Positions 42,369 to 52,400 of a stretch of DNA of 64,000 nt are shown piece by piece. The stretch lies in contig NZ_CAKTGT010000002.1 of the NCBI RefSeq assembly GCF_934561735.1, positions 238,220-302,219 of the forward strand. The letters run 5' to 3'. This stretch comes from an uncultured Eubacterium sp. Its GTDB lineage: Bacteria; Bacillota; Clostridia; Oscillospirales; Acutalibacteraceae. The notes beneath the pieces are model-generated. The model saw only the letters and a program-made list of their open reading frames with translations. It was not told where the DNA came from and made no database searches. How positions within the stretch are numbered: position 1 is the first letter of the stretch; the number at the start of each line of letters is the position of its first letter. Position numbers and translations under genes: made by a program.

Positions 42369-43424
42369 TTAAAAACAGATTATATTTTTAAAAAACATTT
42401 TATATGCCTCGCAGTAGTCGGCAGAAGCTCTGTTTCGCTTGCATCCGCCGCCCCTGCAAAGACGAAAATAGCGGCATTCTTTGCATTTTTCATCAACGGC
42501 ATATGATGATTTTACAAAAGATTTAAAGATTTCGCTTTCTCGCATTTTAGAAAATGAAGTCTCGTTTATATTACCGAGGTAACATTCGTTTATACAATAA
42601 AAATCGCACGGATAAGTTGATCCGTCACCTTCAACAACAAACTGTTCGGAGCAAAAGCCGTTCATTCCGCATTGCTCGGCAGGTCTGCCCTGCATAAGAA
42701 GTCGATAGTTATCAAACTGACGGATTGACATCTGTGTGCCTCGGCTTATATCGTTGAAATAAAGTTTATATCCCGATTTTAGATAGTTTGCATAATCTTC
42801 AACAGACATTGCGTATTCGCTGTTTTCTTCGCCAAATTCCTTTAGGCACGGGATATACTGCAAAAAGTGCAAATTGTTACTTTTAAAAAAGCGATATGAT
42901 TTTCTGAAATTTTGGGCAAGTCGAGAAGTCAACACGCTCAAAATATTGAACTGCACATTATATTTTTTCAAAAGTTCGATTGCCGACATAACATCGTCAA
43001 ACGATTCCCTGCCGTCCTTATAAATACGGTAGGAATTAAGTTCACGGTCGCCGTCGAGCGATACACCGACAAGGATGTTGTTTGATTTAAAAAACTCGCA
43101 CCATTCTTCGTTTATAAGTGTGGCGTTTGTTTGAATACAATTTGTTATCTTTGAACCTTTGGCGTTAAGTTCCTGTTCTTTTTTGATGAACATTTTGAAA
43201 AAGTCTATGCCCGAAAGCAATGGCTCGCCACCCTGAAAAGTGAAAATCACCTCTGTTGAATCAGCGTATTCAAGTGCACTTTTGACAACATTTTGAGCCG
43301 TTTCATCATTCATATATCCTTTGAACGCCTCATCTCGTTTTTCGGCAAGAGAGGTATAAAAACAGTATTCACATTTTAAATTACAAGCCGATGACGACGG
43401 CTTTATCATAACTGAAATAGGCAT
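42369..43424 (-). CDS. Anaerobic sulfatase-maturating enzyme (radical SAM/SPASM)
   Basis: About 351 residues. The SAM cluster CNLKCEYCFY lies near residue 14, with QGGEPLL and VSLDGDRELN typical of anSME. The C-terminal SPASM region has CGMNGFCSEQFV, YPCDFYC and CKECRYFRLCRGGGC for two auxiliary 4Fe-4S clusters. It oxidises the active-site Cys or Ser of a sulfatase to formylglycine. The open frame reaches 43436, but the ATG at 43424 has AAGGA upstream. The Cys-type sulfatase at 44316 lies divergently 0.9 kb away. Confidence 0.93.
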   Translation of the reverse strand: MPISVMIKPSSSACNLKCEYCFYTSLAEKRDEAFKGYMNDETAQNVVKSALEYADSTEVIFTFQGGEPLLSGIDFFKMFIKKEQELNAKGSKITNCIQTNATLINEEWCEFFKSNNILVGVSLDGDRELNSYRIYKDGRESFDDVMSAIELLKKYNVQFNILSVLTSRLAQNFRKSYRFFKSNNLHFLQYIPCLKEFGEENSEYAMSVEDYANYLKSGYKLYFNDISRGTQMSIRQFDNYRLLMQGRPAEQCGMNGFCSEQFVVEGDGSTYPCDFYCINECYLGNINETSFSKMRESEIFKSFVKSSYAVDEKCKECRYFRLCRGGGCKRNRASADYCEAYKMFFKNIICF

Positions 43425-43505
43425 AAAATCAACCATCCTTAAATTGATTATATCAATCGGACGGATTTATGTCAACGAATTAAAACAAATAGAATCGGAG
43501 ATAAT

Positions 43506-44294
43506 ATGGCTTTTTGTTTAATATATGCGGTTGTAATTTTTGCCGCTACATTTTTTGGAGCATTTGTCGGCCTTGGCGGCGGTGTGATCATCAAGCCGTT
43601 GCTTGATTTAATCGGTCACGATACAATTGCGGTGGTTAACTTCATCTCTGCTTGTGCCGTGTTCAGTATGAGCATAACCTCAACCGTTAAACACATCAGA
43701 GCAAAAACAAAAATTGAATTCGGCATAATCATTTATCTTTCAATAGGTGCTGTTGTCGGAGGTATTTGCGGTTCAAAACTGTTTGATTACTTCCTGACAT
43801 TGTTCAACAACTCACTTCTAAAGAGTATTCAAGGGCTTGTTTTGGGCATATTGCTCGTGGCATCCGTTATATATGTAAACGCAAAAAATGCAAAAAGTTT
43901 CAAACTCACAAAGCCTGTACCTATTGTTATTGTTGGTTTAACTCTTGGATTTATTGCATCGTTTTTGGGAGTTGGCGGCGGACCTATCAATGTTGCATTT
44001 TTGGTGCTGTTCTTCTCTATGACAGTAAAAGAGGCTGCCGTTTACAGCGTTGGTACAATCTTTTTCAGTCAGCTTTCAAAGCTTATTACCCTTGGGGTTA
44101 CACATACAATACCAAAGTTTGATGTTGTTACACTTATTGTTGCAATTTTGTGTGCGGCTATCGGCGGTATCGTTGGTGCAAAAATGAACAAAAAGGTTAA
44201 TGAGAAAGTTATACAAAAAATATTTACCGTAATTGTTACCTGCGTTGCACTTGTTAACTTCTACAATGCAATAGCAGGATTTATTGCACGGTAA
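43506..44294 (+). CDS. TauE/SafE-type membrane transporter (sulfite or sulfonate exporter family)
   Basis: 262 residues with about eight membrane segments. Both internal repeats show the family's glycine-rich loop: FVGLGGGVIIKPLL near residue 20 and FLGVGGGPINVAF near residue 155. Family members move sulfite, sulfoacetate or related anions. It is followed by the sulfatase gene after 21 bases, so export of sulfate or sulfite released by desulfation is a plausible role. Confidence 0.88.
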   Translation: MAFCLIYAVVIFAATFFGAFVGLGGGVIIKPLLDLIGHDTIAVVNFISACAVFSMSITSTVKHIRAKTKIEFGIIIYLSIGAVVGGICGSKLFDYFLTLFNNSLLKSIQGLVLGILLVASVIYVNAKNAKSFKLTKPVPIVIVGLTLGFIASFLGVGGGPINVAFLVLFFSMTVKEAAVYSVGTIFFSQLSKLITLGVTHTIPKFDVVTLIVAILCAAIGGIVGAKMNKKVNEKVIQKIFTVIVTCVALVNFYNAIAGFIAR

Positions 44295-44315
44295 ACAAAA
44301 ATAAAGGGGAAAATT

Positions 44316-45641
44316 ATGAAGAAAAAAAACATTATATTCTATTTTTCCGATCAACAGCGTTGGGACACGGTTAACGACCGAGTAACACCGAATTTAATGC
44401 AGTTGGCAAGCGAGGGCGTTATGTTTGAAAACAACTTTACCTGCCAGCCTGTTTGCGGACCTGCGAGAGCGTGCCTGCAATCGGGACTTTATGCAACTCA
44501 AATCGGTTGTTATTGGAACGGTATTCCGCTTCCTGACGGTACTCCGAGCCTTGCACATTACTTCAACAATGCAGGCTTTCAAACGGCGTACATCGGAAAA
44601 TGGCATTTGGCATCGGACAGATTACCGGGCATCGGTATGCACTGCGAAGCAACCGCAATTCCAAAGGAGCGACTCGGTGAATATCAATACTTTCGTGGTG
44701 CCGATGTTTTGGAATTTACATCACACGGCTATGACGGATTTATATTCGATGAAAACGGCAACAAAATCGACTTTACCGGATACAGAGCGGACTGCATAAA
44801 CGACTATGCAACCGAATACATAGAAAACAGAGATAAGGACAAACCGTTCTTTATGTTCATCAGTCAGCTTGAGCCACATCATCAAAACGACCATCATTGC
44901 TATGAGGGCTTCAAGGAAACGATAGATGACTACAAAAACTATCCGCTCCCGGATGATTTGACATTTATGAAGGGCGACTACAAAGAAATGTACCCTGACT
45001 ATATGTCGGCTATTAACAGACTTGACTACAATGTAGGCAGACTTGTGCAAAAGCTCAAGGACGAGGGCATTTATGATGACACAATCATTATTTACACCTC
45101 CGACCACGGCAGTCACTTCAAGACAAGAAACCTTGAATACAAGCGTTCTTGCCACGAAAGTGCAACACATACCCCGCTCATCATCAAGGGCGGCGAATTT
45201 GTTGGTGGCAAAAGAGAAACAAGGCTTTCATCACTCATTGACATTCCGCCGACACTTATGGCTATGGCGGGCATTGATATTCCAAAGCAGTATATGGGTA
45301 TCGACCTTGCAAAGCAAGTAAGCGGTGAAGAGCCGCCGCGAAAGAATGTATTTATTCAGGTCAGCGAGGCTTCAAACTCAAGAGCCATAAGAACCGATAA
45401 ATACAAATATTCAATCAGGGACGCAACTCCTTGCGGATATATTCACGCAAAGGCAAAAGTTTACTTTGAAGATTATCTTTACGATTTGGAAAAAGACCCG
45501 ATTGAAAAGCATAATCTTATCAAAAACAAGGCTTATGCTAAGGTTCGTGAAGAATTGAAACAACAGCTTATTGACGAAATGATGAATGTCGGTGAAGATA
45601 AACCTATTATTATGCCGGCAGTAAAAGCGAGGAAGATTTAA
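44316..45641 (+). CDS. Sulfatase (Cys-type, formylglycine-dependent)
   Basis: 441 residues, no signal peptide. Metal-site residues in IIFYFSDQQRWDT and TSDHGSHFK are present. The formylglycine motif is Cys47-Gly-Pro-Ala-Arg51 (CGPAR), a variant of the usual C-[ST]-P-[SA]-R with Gly at the second position. The anSME at 42369 would convert Cys47. The lack of a signal peptide points to desulfation of imported sulfated saccharides. It joins the GPH symporter in a TAATG junction. Confidence 0.92.
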   Translation: MKKKNIIFYFSDQQRWDTVNDRVTPNLMQLASEGVMFENNFTCQPVCGPARACLQSGLYATQIGCYWNGIPLPDGTPSLAHYFNNAGFQTAYIGKWHLASDRLPGIGMHCEATAIPKERLGEYQYFRGADVLEFTSHGYDGFIFDENGNKIDFTGYRADCINDYATEYIENRDKDKPFFMFISQLEPHHQNDHHCYEGFKETIDDYKNYPLPDDLTFMKGDYKEMYPDYMSAINRLDYNVGRLVQKLKDEGIYDDTIIIYTSDHGSHFKTRNLEYKRSCHESATHTPLIIKGGEFVGGKRETRLSSLIDIPPTLMAMAGIDIPKQYMGIDLAKQVSGEEPPRKNVFIQVSEASNSRAIRTDKYKYSIRDATPCGYIHAKAKVYFEDYLYDLEKDPIEKHNLIKNKAYAKVREELKQQLIDEMMNVGEDKPIIMPAVKARKI

Positions 45642-47149
45642 TGGAGCAGAAAAAATACTTAACTATGAAAGAGCGTATTTGCTTTACAGTGGGTGCGTTC
45701 GGCCGTTCGGGCATATACACACTTATGTCAATGTTTACTCTCGTATTTTTCCAAAACGGAGCAGGCTTGACACTTAAACAAGGCACAACAATTATTCTTA
45801 TCGGCAGAATTTTTGACGCACTCAACGACCCTGTAATGGGTATGATTGTTGACAGAACAAAGTCAAAATGGGGCAAGATGCGTCCATATCTTTTGTTCTC
45901 ACCTGTGCCGATTGCATTGACAACAATCGCATTGTTCTCTGCACCTTTTGAGGAAGGTTCAAAGGCAGCATTTATATGGGCACTTGTTACATACATCCTT
46001 TGGGGTGTGGCATTTACGGTACAGGATGTTCCGTTCTGGGGACTTTCTTCCGTAATCACTCCGCTTGAAAGCGAAAGAACATCATTCATCTCAACTGCAA
46101 GACTCGGTTCTACATTCGGCGGTATCTTGCCGGCACTCCTTGTTCCGATTCTTTACCAAAGCAATATGGGCTACACAAAGGGTTTCTTCCTTTCAGGCGT
46201 AATCTTTGCAGTTCTCGGATGTGCACTTTCTATCCTTATTTTCTTTGTTTCAAAGGAAAGAGTTCCAAAGATGGACCACACACCGTCATTTAAGGAAACA
46301 TTTGTTGTTCTTGGCAAAAACAAGCTTCTCATCATCGTTATTTTTGCTGCTGTTCTCGGCTCTACAATGGTTACTGCAAACCAATGTGCAGACTACATCG
46401 GCAACTATGTTATCATCCAAAACTACACCGACTTTACGCAGATTTTCCAAGATTTCCTTCCGGGTGCACAAAAGTTGCTCATCGACAATGTTGACGCCGC
46501 TGCGGCTTACGATTTTTGGATTCCTCGCGGAACTATCGTAACAACGCTCACAGTTGCTATCGGCGTGGGTATGGTACCTGCTATGGCTATCTTCCCTGTT
46601 CTCAGAAAGAAGTTTTCACTCAAGCAAATTTACATCGGTTCTGCCCTTTTCGGTATGGTTGTACACGCACTTTGCTATGTGGTAATGGCTCACGATGTAA
46701 CAAAGGCCAACATTTATGTTTTGTGGGTATTCCTCTTCTTGATGGGTCTTCCGCTCGGTATTTACAATGTAATCACCTATGCACTCATTGCCGACGCAGT
46801 TGACTATCTTGAATGGAAAACTGGCGAACGCCAAGAGGGTGTGTGCTTTGCATTCCAAACCTTCCTTTCAAAGGTTAACGCCGCTGTTGCAACATTTGTA
46901 TTCGGTCAAATCCTTGACAGAACAGACTTTAAGGCTGTTGACAAATCACTTGTGGATGTTGCGGGCAGACAGATTTTCTTCCAGCAATCGGAGAGCACAC
47001 AAAAAATGCTTGTTGCACTTGTAACGATTGTTCCGGCAATCGGATTCTTGCTTACAATTATTCCTATGTTCTTCAACGACTATACCGGCAAGGTAAAGGA
47101 AGAAGCACAAAAGGAACTCGAAGCAAAGCGTGAAGCTAAAATGCAATAA
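45641..47149 (+). CDS. GPH-family sugar:cation symporter
   Basis: 502 residues, twelve membrane segments, of the glycoside-pentoside-hexuronide family (MelB type). The motif GRIFDALNDPVMGMIVDRT in the first loop carries the Asp residues that bind Na+ or H+ (near residues 60-70), and WGKMRPYLLFSPVP follows. A loop at residues 255-300 is longer than usual. It probably imports the sulfated or desulfated saccharide handled by the sulfatase with which it is co-translated. Confidence 0.92.
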   Translation: MEQKKYLTMKERICFTVGAFGRSGIYTLMSMFTLVFFQNGAGLTLKQGTTIILIGRIFDALNDPVMGMIVDRTKSKWGKMRPYLLFSPVPIALTTIALFSAPFEEGSKAAFIWALVTYILWGVAFTVQDVPFWGLSSVITPLESERTSFISTARLGSTFGGILPALLVPILYQSNMGYTKGFFLSGVIFAVLGCALSILIFFVSKERVPKMDHTPSFKETFVVLGKNKLLIIVIFAAVLGSTMVTANQCADYIGNYVIIQNYTDFTQIFQDFLPGAQKLLIDNVDAAAAYDFWIPRGTIVTTLTVAIGVGMVPAMAIFPVLRKKFSLKQIYIGSALFGMVVHALCYVVMAHDVTKANIYVLWVFLFLMGLPLGIYNVITYALIADAVDYLEWKTGERQEGVCFAFQTFLSKVNAAVATFVFGQILDRTDFKAVDKSLVDVAGRQIFFQQSESTQKMLVALVTIVPAIGFLLTIIPMFFNDYTGKVKEEAQKELEAKREAKMQ

Positions 47150-47165
47150 AAGAAACTACATAAAT

Positions 47166-47197
47166 AAAAACGGAGCGGCGTGAGCCTCTCCGTTTTT
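47166..47197. terminator. Bidirectional terminator
   Basis: AAAAACGGAG pairs with CTCCGTTTTT; it closes the sulfatase operon and the convergent decarboxylase operon. Confidence 0.85.
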
Positions 47198-47214
47198 GTT
47201 TGTGTTATAAAAAA

Positions 47215-47403
47215 CTATTTATCCGAATCATCTTTTTTCTTAGATGTGAATTTATTAAGCAAGTAAGTCACAAGAACAATAACGCCGATAACAATAAATA
47301 TACCGAGCATTCCGTACAAAACAACAGGAAGTGAGGTTTTCCAGCTATCTGCGTGAATTGCCATTGTAAAAACCGTTAAAAGAGAAATAAATAAATTTTG
47401 CAT
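47215..47403 (-). CDS. Small membrane protein, OadG-like gamma subunit candidate
   Basis: 62 residues. A short N-terminal extracytoplasmic part, one long membrane segment (VVLYGMLGIFIVIGVIVLVTYLL) and a Lys/Asp-rich tail. GMLGIF is like the GMGIVF of OadG/MmdC gamma subunits, which anchor Na+-pumping decarboxylases. It follows the beta subunit by 15 bases. No biotin carrier or carboxyltransferase gene is nearby, so the full complex must be encoded elsewhere if it exists. Confidence 0.7.
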   Translation of the reverse strand: MQNLFISLLTVFTMAIHADSWKTSLPVVLYGMLGIFIVIGVIVLVTYLLNKFTSKKKDDSDK

Positions 47404-47418
47404 TATATTCCCTCCTTA

Positions 47419-48573
47419 TTAAGATACAAGAGTCAGGATTAAGCCGCCGGCAATAACAGAAGCGATTTGACCCGAAACATTAACGCTGATTGACTGCATA
47501 AGCAAGAAGTTTTGATTATCCTCTTTAAGTCCCATTTGGTTGACAACTCTGCCGCTCATTGGGAATGCGGAAATACCGGCAGCACCAATCATAGGATTAA
47601 TCTTTTTATCCTTTGGCAAGAACAGATTGAGGAACTTTGCAAACATAACACCGCCGATTGTATCGAACACAAACGCAACCAAACCGAGGGCAAGAATCAA
47701 AATTGTATCCCACTGAACGAAAGACTTATAGTTCATTCTGCCTGCAACAGTGATACCCAAAAGAATTGTGATGATATTTGCAAATGAATTTTGTGCAGTT
47801 TCTGAAAGATTGTTAAGCACGCCGCATTCTCTGATGAGGTTGCCGAACATCAAGAAGCCGACAAGAGCAACCGATTTTGGAGCAACAAGACCCGCAATAA
47901 CGGTAACAACAATCGGGAACAAAATCTTGGTTGTTTTTGATACATCGCCTGCTGTGTACTTCATACGGATTTGGCGTTCTTTCTTGGTTGTAACAGCCTT
48001 GATAACAGGAGGCTGAACAATCGGAACAAGTGCCATATACGAATATGCCGCAACCATAATTGCACCGAGATACTTGGAGTTAAGCTCATTTGCAACAAAG
48101 ATTGATGTAGGACCGTCTGCCGCACCGATAATGGCGATTGAAGCGGCGTCGTTGACATCAAAGAAAAAGCTTGCAACAAAGAATGTAAAGAATATGCCAA
48201 ACTGTGCTGCAGCACCGAAAAGCATCAGCCACGGATTTTTAAGCAACGGACCGAAGTCTATCATTGCACCGATGCCGATAAATAACAGCAACGGGAACAG
48301 CTCGTTGGCTATACCTGCGTTAAACAAGGTGTCAATCGGACCTTCCTCTGCTCCGGGTTGAGTAATTGCACCCGACCACGGCAAATTAACAAGAATTGTG
48401 CCGAAGCCCATCGGCAACAAAAGTGTTGGTTCCATCTCTTTTGCAATTGCAAGATAAACGAGCAATCCGCCGACTGCCCACATCAAGACCATTTGCCATT
48501 TTATTTCTCCGATATTGGAGAAAATATTGGCGAATTCCTGCAAAACAGATGTTCTTAAAAGTATTGTTTCCAT
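47419..48573 (-). CDS. Na+-translocating decarboxylase beta subunit (OadB/GcdB/MmdB family)
   Basis: 384 residues, about nine membrane segments. Conserved patches include LLFIGIGAMIDFGPLL, IIGAADGPTSIFVA (with the Na+-binding Asp), PPVIKAVTTKKER, FLMFGNLIRECGVL and GAAGISAFPMSGRVV. The beta subunit couples decarboxylation of a biotin-bound carboxyl group to Na+ export. Oxaloacetate, methylmalonyl-CoA and glutaconyl-CoA versions cannot be told apart here. A yybP-ykoY-type riboswitch with terminator lies directly upstream, implying metal-responsive control. Confidence 0.93.
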   Translation of the reverse strand: METILLRTSVLQEFANIFSNIGEIKWQMVLMWAVGGLLVYLAIAKEMEPTLLLPMGFGTILVNLPWSGAITQPGAEEGPIDTLFNAGIANELFPLLLFIGIGAMIDFGPLLKNPWLMLFGAAAQFGIFFTFFVASFFFDVNDAASIAIIGAADGPTSIFVANELNSKYLGAIMVAAYSYMALVPIVQPPVIKAVTTKKERQIRMKYTAGDVSKTTKILFPIVVTVIAGLVAPKSVALVGFLMFGNLIRECGVLNNLSETAQNSFANIITILLGITVAGRMNYKSFVQWDTILILALGLVAFVFDTIGGVMFAKFLNLFLPKDKKINPMIGAAGISAFPMSGRVVNQMGLKEDNQNFLLMQSISVNVSGQIASVIAGGLILTLVS

Positions 48574-48603
48574 AAAATCCTCCTTTGCGTATTAAATAAA
48601 AAC

Positions 48604-48635
48604 AGACTTTTGCCGTAATAAAACGGCAAAAGTCT
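48604..48635 (-). terminator. Riboswitch-controlled terminator
   Basis: AGACTTTTGCCGT pairs perfectly with ACGGCAAAAGTCT; on the minus strand a GTTTTTATTT tail follows. The 5' arm on the minus strand (48635-48623) overlaps the 3' strand of the aptamer's P1 helix (48637-48628), so aptamer folding and termination exclude each other. Confidence 0.85.
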
Positions 48636-48728
48636 TGTTAATACCATTTGGAACTGCACAGACCGGGTTTTCCCGTACTGACGACCTATGCAACATTTGC
48701 AATGCAAATGCTAACTACTCCCTTTTTT
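48628..48728 (-). promoter_or_regulatory. yybP-ykoY-type (Mn2+) riboswitch
   Basis: On the minus strand the order is GGGAGTAG (48722-48715), a GCATTTG/CAAATGT hairpin, GCATAG followed by GTCGTCAGTA, a CGGG-AAAA-CCCG hairpin, CTGTGC closing with GCATAG, and CAAGACTTTT. GGGAGUAG, GUCGUCA and CAAGAC are the conserved parts of yybP-ykoY aptamers. Ligand-bound P1 would sequester the terminator's 5' arm, giving an ON switch. Known members control Mn exporters and other metal genes; control of a decarboxylase Na+ pump is unusual. Confidence 0.85.
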
Positions 48729-48737
48729 CCGAAAAAT

Positions 48738-48766
48738 ATTATAATACCGATAAAAATCATTGTCAA
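48738..48766 (-). promoter_or_regulatory. Promoter of the riboswitch-decarboxylase transcript
   Basis: On the minus strand TTGACA (48766-48761), 17 bases, TATAAT (48743-48738): perfect consensus, about 10 bases before the aptamer. Confidence 0.92.
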
Positions 48767-48774
48767 GAAAAAAA

Positions 48775-49410
48775 TCAGTTGATAATTAAATGTTTCATTA
48801 TTTCATCGGAAATAATTTTGTAGCAAAAGTCGGTTGGATGGAACGAGTCGGCTGAAAGTTCCTGCGGAGAAAATGTTTTTTGTGCTTCATCAAGCACGGG
48901 TTGCAAATCAAGAATTTCTATTCCGTTTGCCAGAGCCGACAATTTAAGTCGTTCTCTAAACTGATTGAGCGTTTTAATAAACGGGTGAAACTCCTCGAGC
49001 GTGTCAACCAAAAACGGAAGAACATAGAGGATTTGAACATCATCAAGTTCATTTTTCATTCTGCTGAAAAGTTCATCCATATTCGATTCCAAAGCTTGAT
49101 TTGGCGGTGGGCACAATTCGGGAGAATACTCCTCCCACGCATCATTTCCGCCGACAAGCATAATCACAACATTCGGTTTCAGCGCAATGCAATCATCGTC
49201 CATTCTATTGCAAAGATTGTAGGTTCTGTCATCAACAATTCCCTTGTAAAACACCTCGGTGTTCGGAAACTTTTTCTTGATTTCTTCGCCGATATTAAGT
49301 GCATAAACCTGCTTACCGTGAAGCAAATGGTCATACTGACGATTGAAATCTATGTCGGTTACACTGTCACCGAAAAACAGAACTCTGCTGTTATTATCAA
49401 TTTCTATCAT
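48775..49410 (-). CDS. SGNH/GDSL-family hydrolase
   Basis: 211 residues from the ATG at 49410, which has GGAGA six bases upstream; an ATG at 49422 lacks a ribosome site. Block I is FFGDSVTD with the nucleophile Ser, block III is LVGGNDAWEEY and block V is DSFHPTD with the Asp and His. No signal peptide, so it is cytoplasmic. Such enzymes remove acetyl or other acyl groups from sugars or lipids. It ends just upstream of the decarboxylase promoter. Confidence 0.88.
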   Translation of the reverse strand: MIEIDNNSRVLFFGDSVTDIDFNRQYDHLLHGKQVYALNIGEEIKKKFPNTEVFYKGIVDDRTYNLCNRMDDDCIALKPNVVIMLVGGNDAWEEYSPELCPPPNQALESNMDELFSRMKNELDDVQILYVLPFLVDTLEEFHPFIKTLNQFRERLKLSALANGIEILDLQPVLDEAQKTFSPQELSADSFHPTDFCYKIISDEIMKHLIIN

Positions 49411-49465
49411 GAATTTCTCCATCGCAAAAATAGCTTATTATGACTAACTGCCAGCTAAAAACAAA

Positions 49466-52400
49466 TTATGTATACAATGTGTTTATCGTAATATCGGATG
49501 ATACCGAAATCGTATCAAGAACAGGAGCGTTATCTGTTGAAAATCCGGTCACCTTACGGAAAGCAAGCTTTTTTGCAGTAAACACATATGTTTTGTCACT
49601 GCTTGTAAGCGTTAAAGTTGCTCCGTCAACAGTAATGCTGTATTCCCCGTTTTCAATTTCAAGGACTTGTGTAACTCTGCCATCATTATCAAGAAGAGTA
49701 ACTGTTGATTTTTGAGAAGTATCATTATTTTCCGTTTTGATATAAGCAATATATTCTGCATTATCGCTTACATTAAAGGTAATAGATGTTACACTTTCCG
49801 CACATCTTGTAATTGTATCGGTGTCTGCATTATACAAGGTCCACTTTTCAACAATTCTGTTTTGTAATACATCGGACGGAATTTCAAAGGTAACGGAGCT
49901 GTCATACAAATTATCCGAAGATGTAACTTCAACAACCGTTTCATCATCAATAACATATGAAAACTTAACATGGTAATACCTTGTTGTCATCATAACATTC
50001 ATACACGAAACAGACAAAGCAGACGAGATATTGTCAATTTTAGCCTGAGTATCGGCATGACTAAAATCTTCTTTTGCTTTTTCAACAACAACCTTATGTT
50101 TTTCCAATGCCTCAGGTGAATATTTTTTTGAATCTGAATTCAACAACTTTTCGGATATTTCAATATAATATTCGTAATTTGAAACATTAAGTTTATAAGA
50201 GCAGATAACGCAAGCGTGTGTTTCGGTGTTTATAACACAAGCATCCGTTTCTGTATGAGAATTGTCATTTAAACAATGGTGAGTATGAGTTCCGTCACCG
50301 TTTGAAGTCCACTCACCCCACTCGTGAAGGGTACCTTTACCGTTGCTCTCGGTATAGGAATAACCGCAAATACATCTGTGCTCAACCGAAACATCTTCTG
50401 TACATTTTCCGGTATGTTCAATATCCGGTGAAATAAATGTATTGAATGTATGCGGCTTTGTTGCACTGCTTTCAACATAAGTTTTGTTTTGGGTAACTGT
50501 TGCAATCGTGCCCCATCTGTAAATGGTGTGGGTGCTTTCGCTCATAACGGTTGCGGTGTTTGCAGGAACAGCTATATTTGAAACAGCAGTTCCCTCTTTA
50601 TATGTAAGCTTACGGCTTACGCCGTTATCAAACACAAAGGTAAGAGTATAATAATTCACTCCGATTTTTGAGCAAAAATCGTCAACTGCTTTATTGATTT
50701 GATTTACAGCTCCGTCAATATTTGATTGCAAATTATTTTTGCTTTCGTCATTTTCGATACTGCGAGCCGAAGCAACGGCAGTTTCAAACTCGGTAACATA
50801 TTCGGAATTATAAGATGAATAATCGGAATCAGCCATAATTCCGCTTACAACGCCGACTGCATCATAATACGCACTCCAATTAACGGTATCGTATTTTCGC
50901 ATGGAAACAATTTCTTCATTGCATACCGGGCAATAAAACGGAATGTATCCGTTTTCGCCGTTTGAAGAGGCAACATATTCACCTTTTACCGCATTTTCGG
51001 TATCGTGACCTGTGGCCGGTAATACGGTATTTGTTTTAACATCACCGTCTACACGGCAAACTTCTTTATTATATCCGTCCTCGGTACAAGTAGGGTCTTT
51101 ATGAACGGTGATATAGTTGTGTCCGGTTGCAGGAGTAACGCTTGTCCAAGAATAGCCGCAAGTGCAATAATTTGTACTTACGCCCGATTCTGTACAAGTT
51201 GCCGCCTTTTGAACAACGGTTTTGCTCACAAGGTGCTTATTGACAGTAAAGAAAGCCGTATAAACATTATTCTCTACAGACAGTGGAGATAAAGGAGTCC
51301 ATGATGTAAAGGTATAATGACCGTTTTCATCCGGTTCACGCTTTGGTGTTTCACCGGTATATTGCGGCGTAACGCCTGAATAATCGGAGCCTTGCTGAAG
51401 GACATCCCCGTTGTAATTAACAAACTTATACGGAATTTTGTTTGGTGACACGGTTATTCTGCGAGGAGAACTACGCAAAACGCCGTTTGCGGAATTATAA
51501 GCAGCGTAAATATTAAAAGATGTATTAGGTGCAATATCATTAGCATTTTTGTCTACCAAAAGGCGATTACCCGAAAATGATATACCGGGATAATTTGCGT
51601 CGGCATTAAGCGAAGCGGAATTGTTTTGCCACTTAACCCCATATTGGTCAGAAATACTGTATTTTAATGTATAAGTGTTTACCGAATCCGAAGTTACGGC
51701 AGGAACAGCAACATTCAAATCAGAATTATCAACAAATGCAATGGATTTAATCTGCGGATAAGTACTTGTATCGGCAGAAAAGCCTGTGGAAGAATTTGTT
51801 GAATTAGTATATCTGACGGTACTTTTACCTATCAAGGTCAAATTATCATCGGGTCCGTTACCCACATACAACCTTTGGTCAATTCCGATACCGTCATTGT
51901 TTGTCCAATGAAAAGACATTTCAACTTTTATCGGAAAGCCGTCAACATATCCGGTAAAGTCATTGTTTGTAACTGCTGAAACAAAAGCATAGCCTTTGTA
52001 AGCATCTGTTTGGTCAAACAAAAGAACGGATTTTACATCACCGGTTCCGTTGTTGGTTTTATAATAGAGCCTACACGAAACGCTTTGCCAAGATGACGGA
52101 ACATCATCCCATGTGTTTAAATTAAGCCTATAATAATACTGCCCTTTTTCGCTGTCGGGTTGAGCCTTGGCAACAAGGTCATTTGCCTTGTAAATTTTTG
52201 AAGTTAAATCTTCATCGGCATAGTCAAGACAAATAATACCGTAACACTTATTATTCATCATTTCATATGTTCTGAAATAACCTTTCATGGTTGCCGCATT
52301 AGGTTCAACACCCGAAATACCGCCGCCTGTAGTAGACATAAAATTAACATACCAAACGCCGTTCGGCTTTTTTTCATCAAGCATAGGTTTTGCGGCATTG

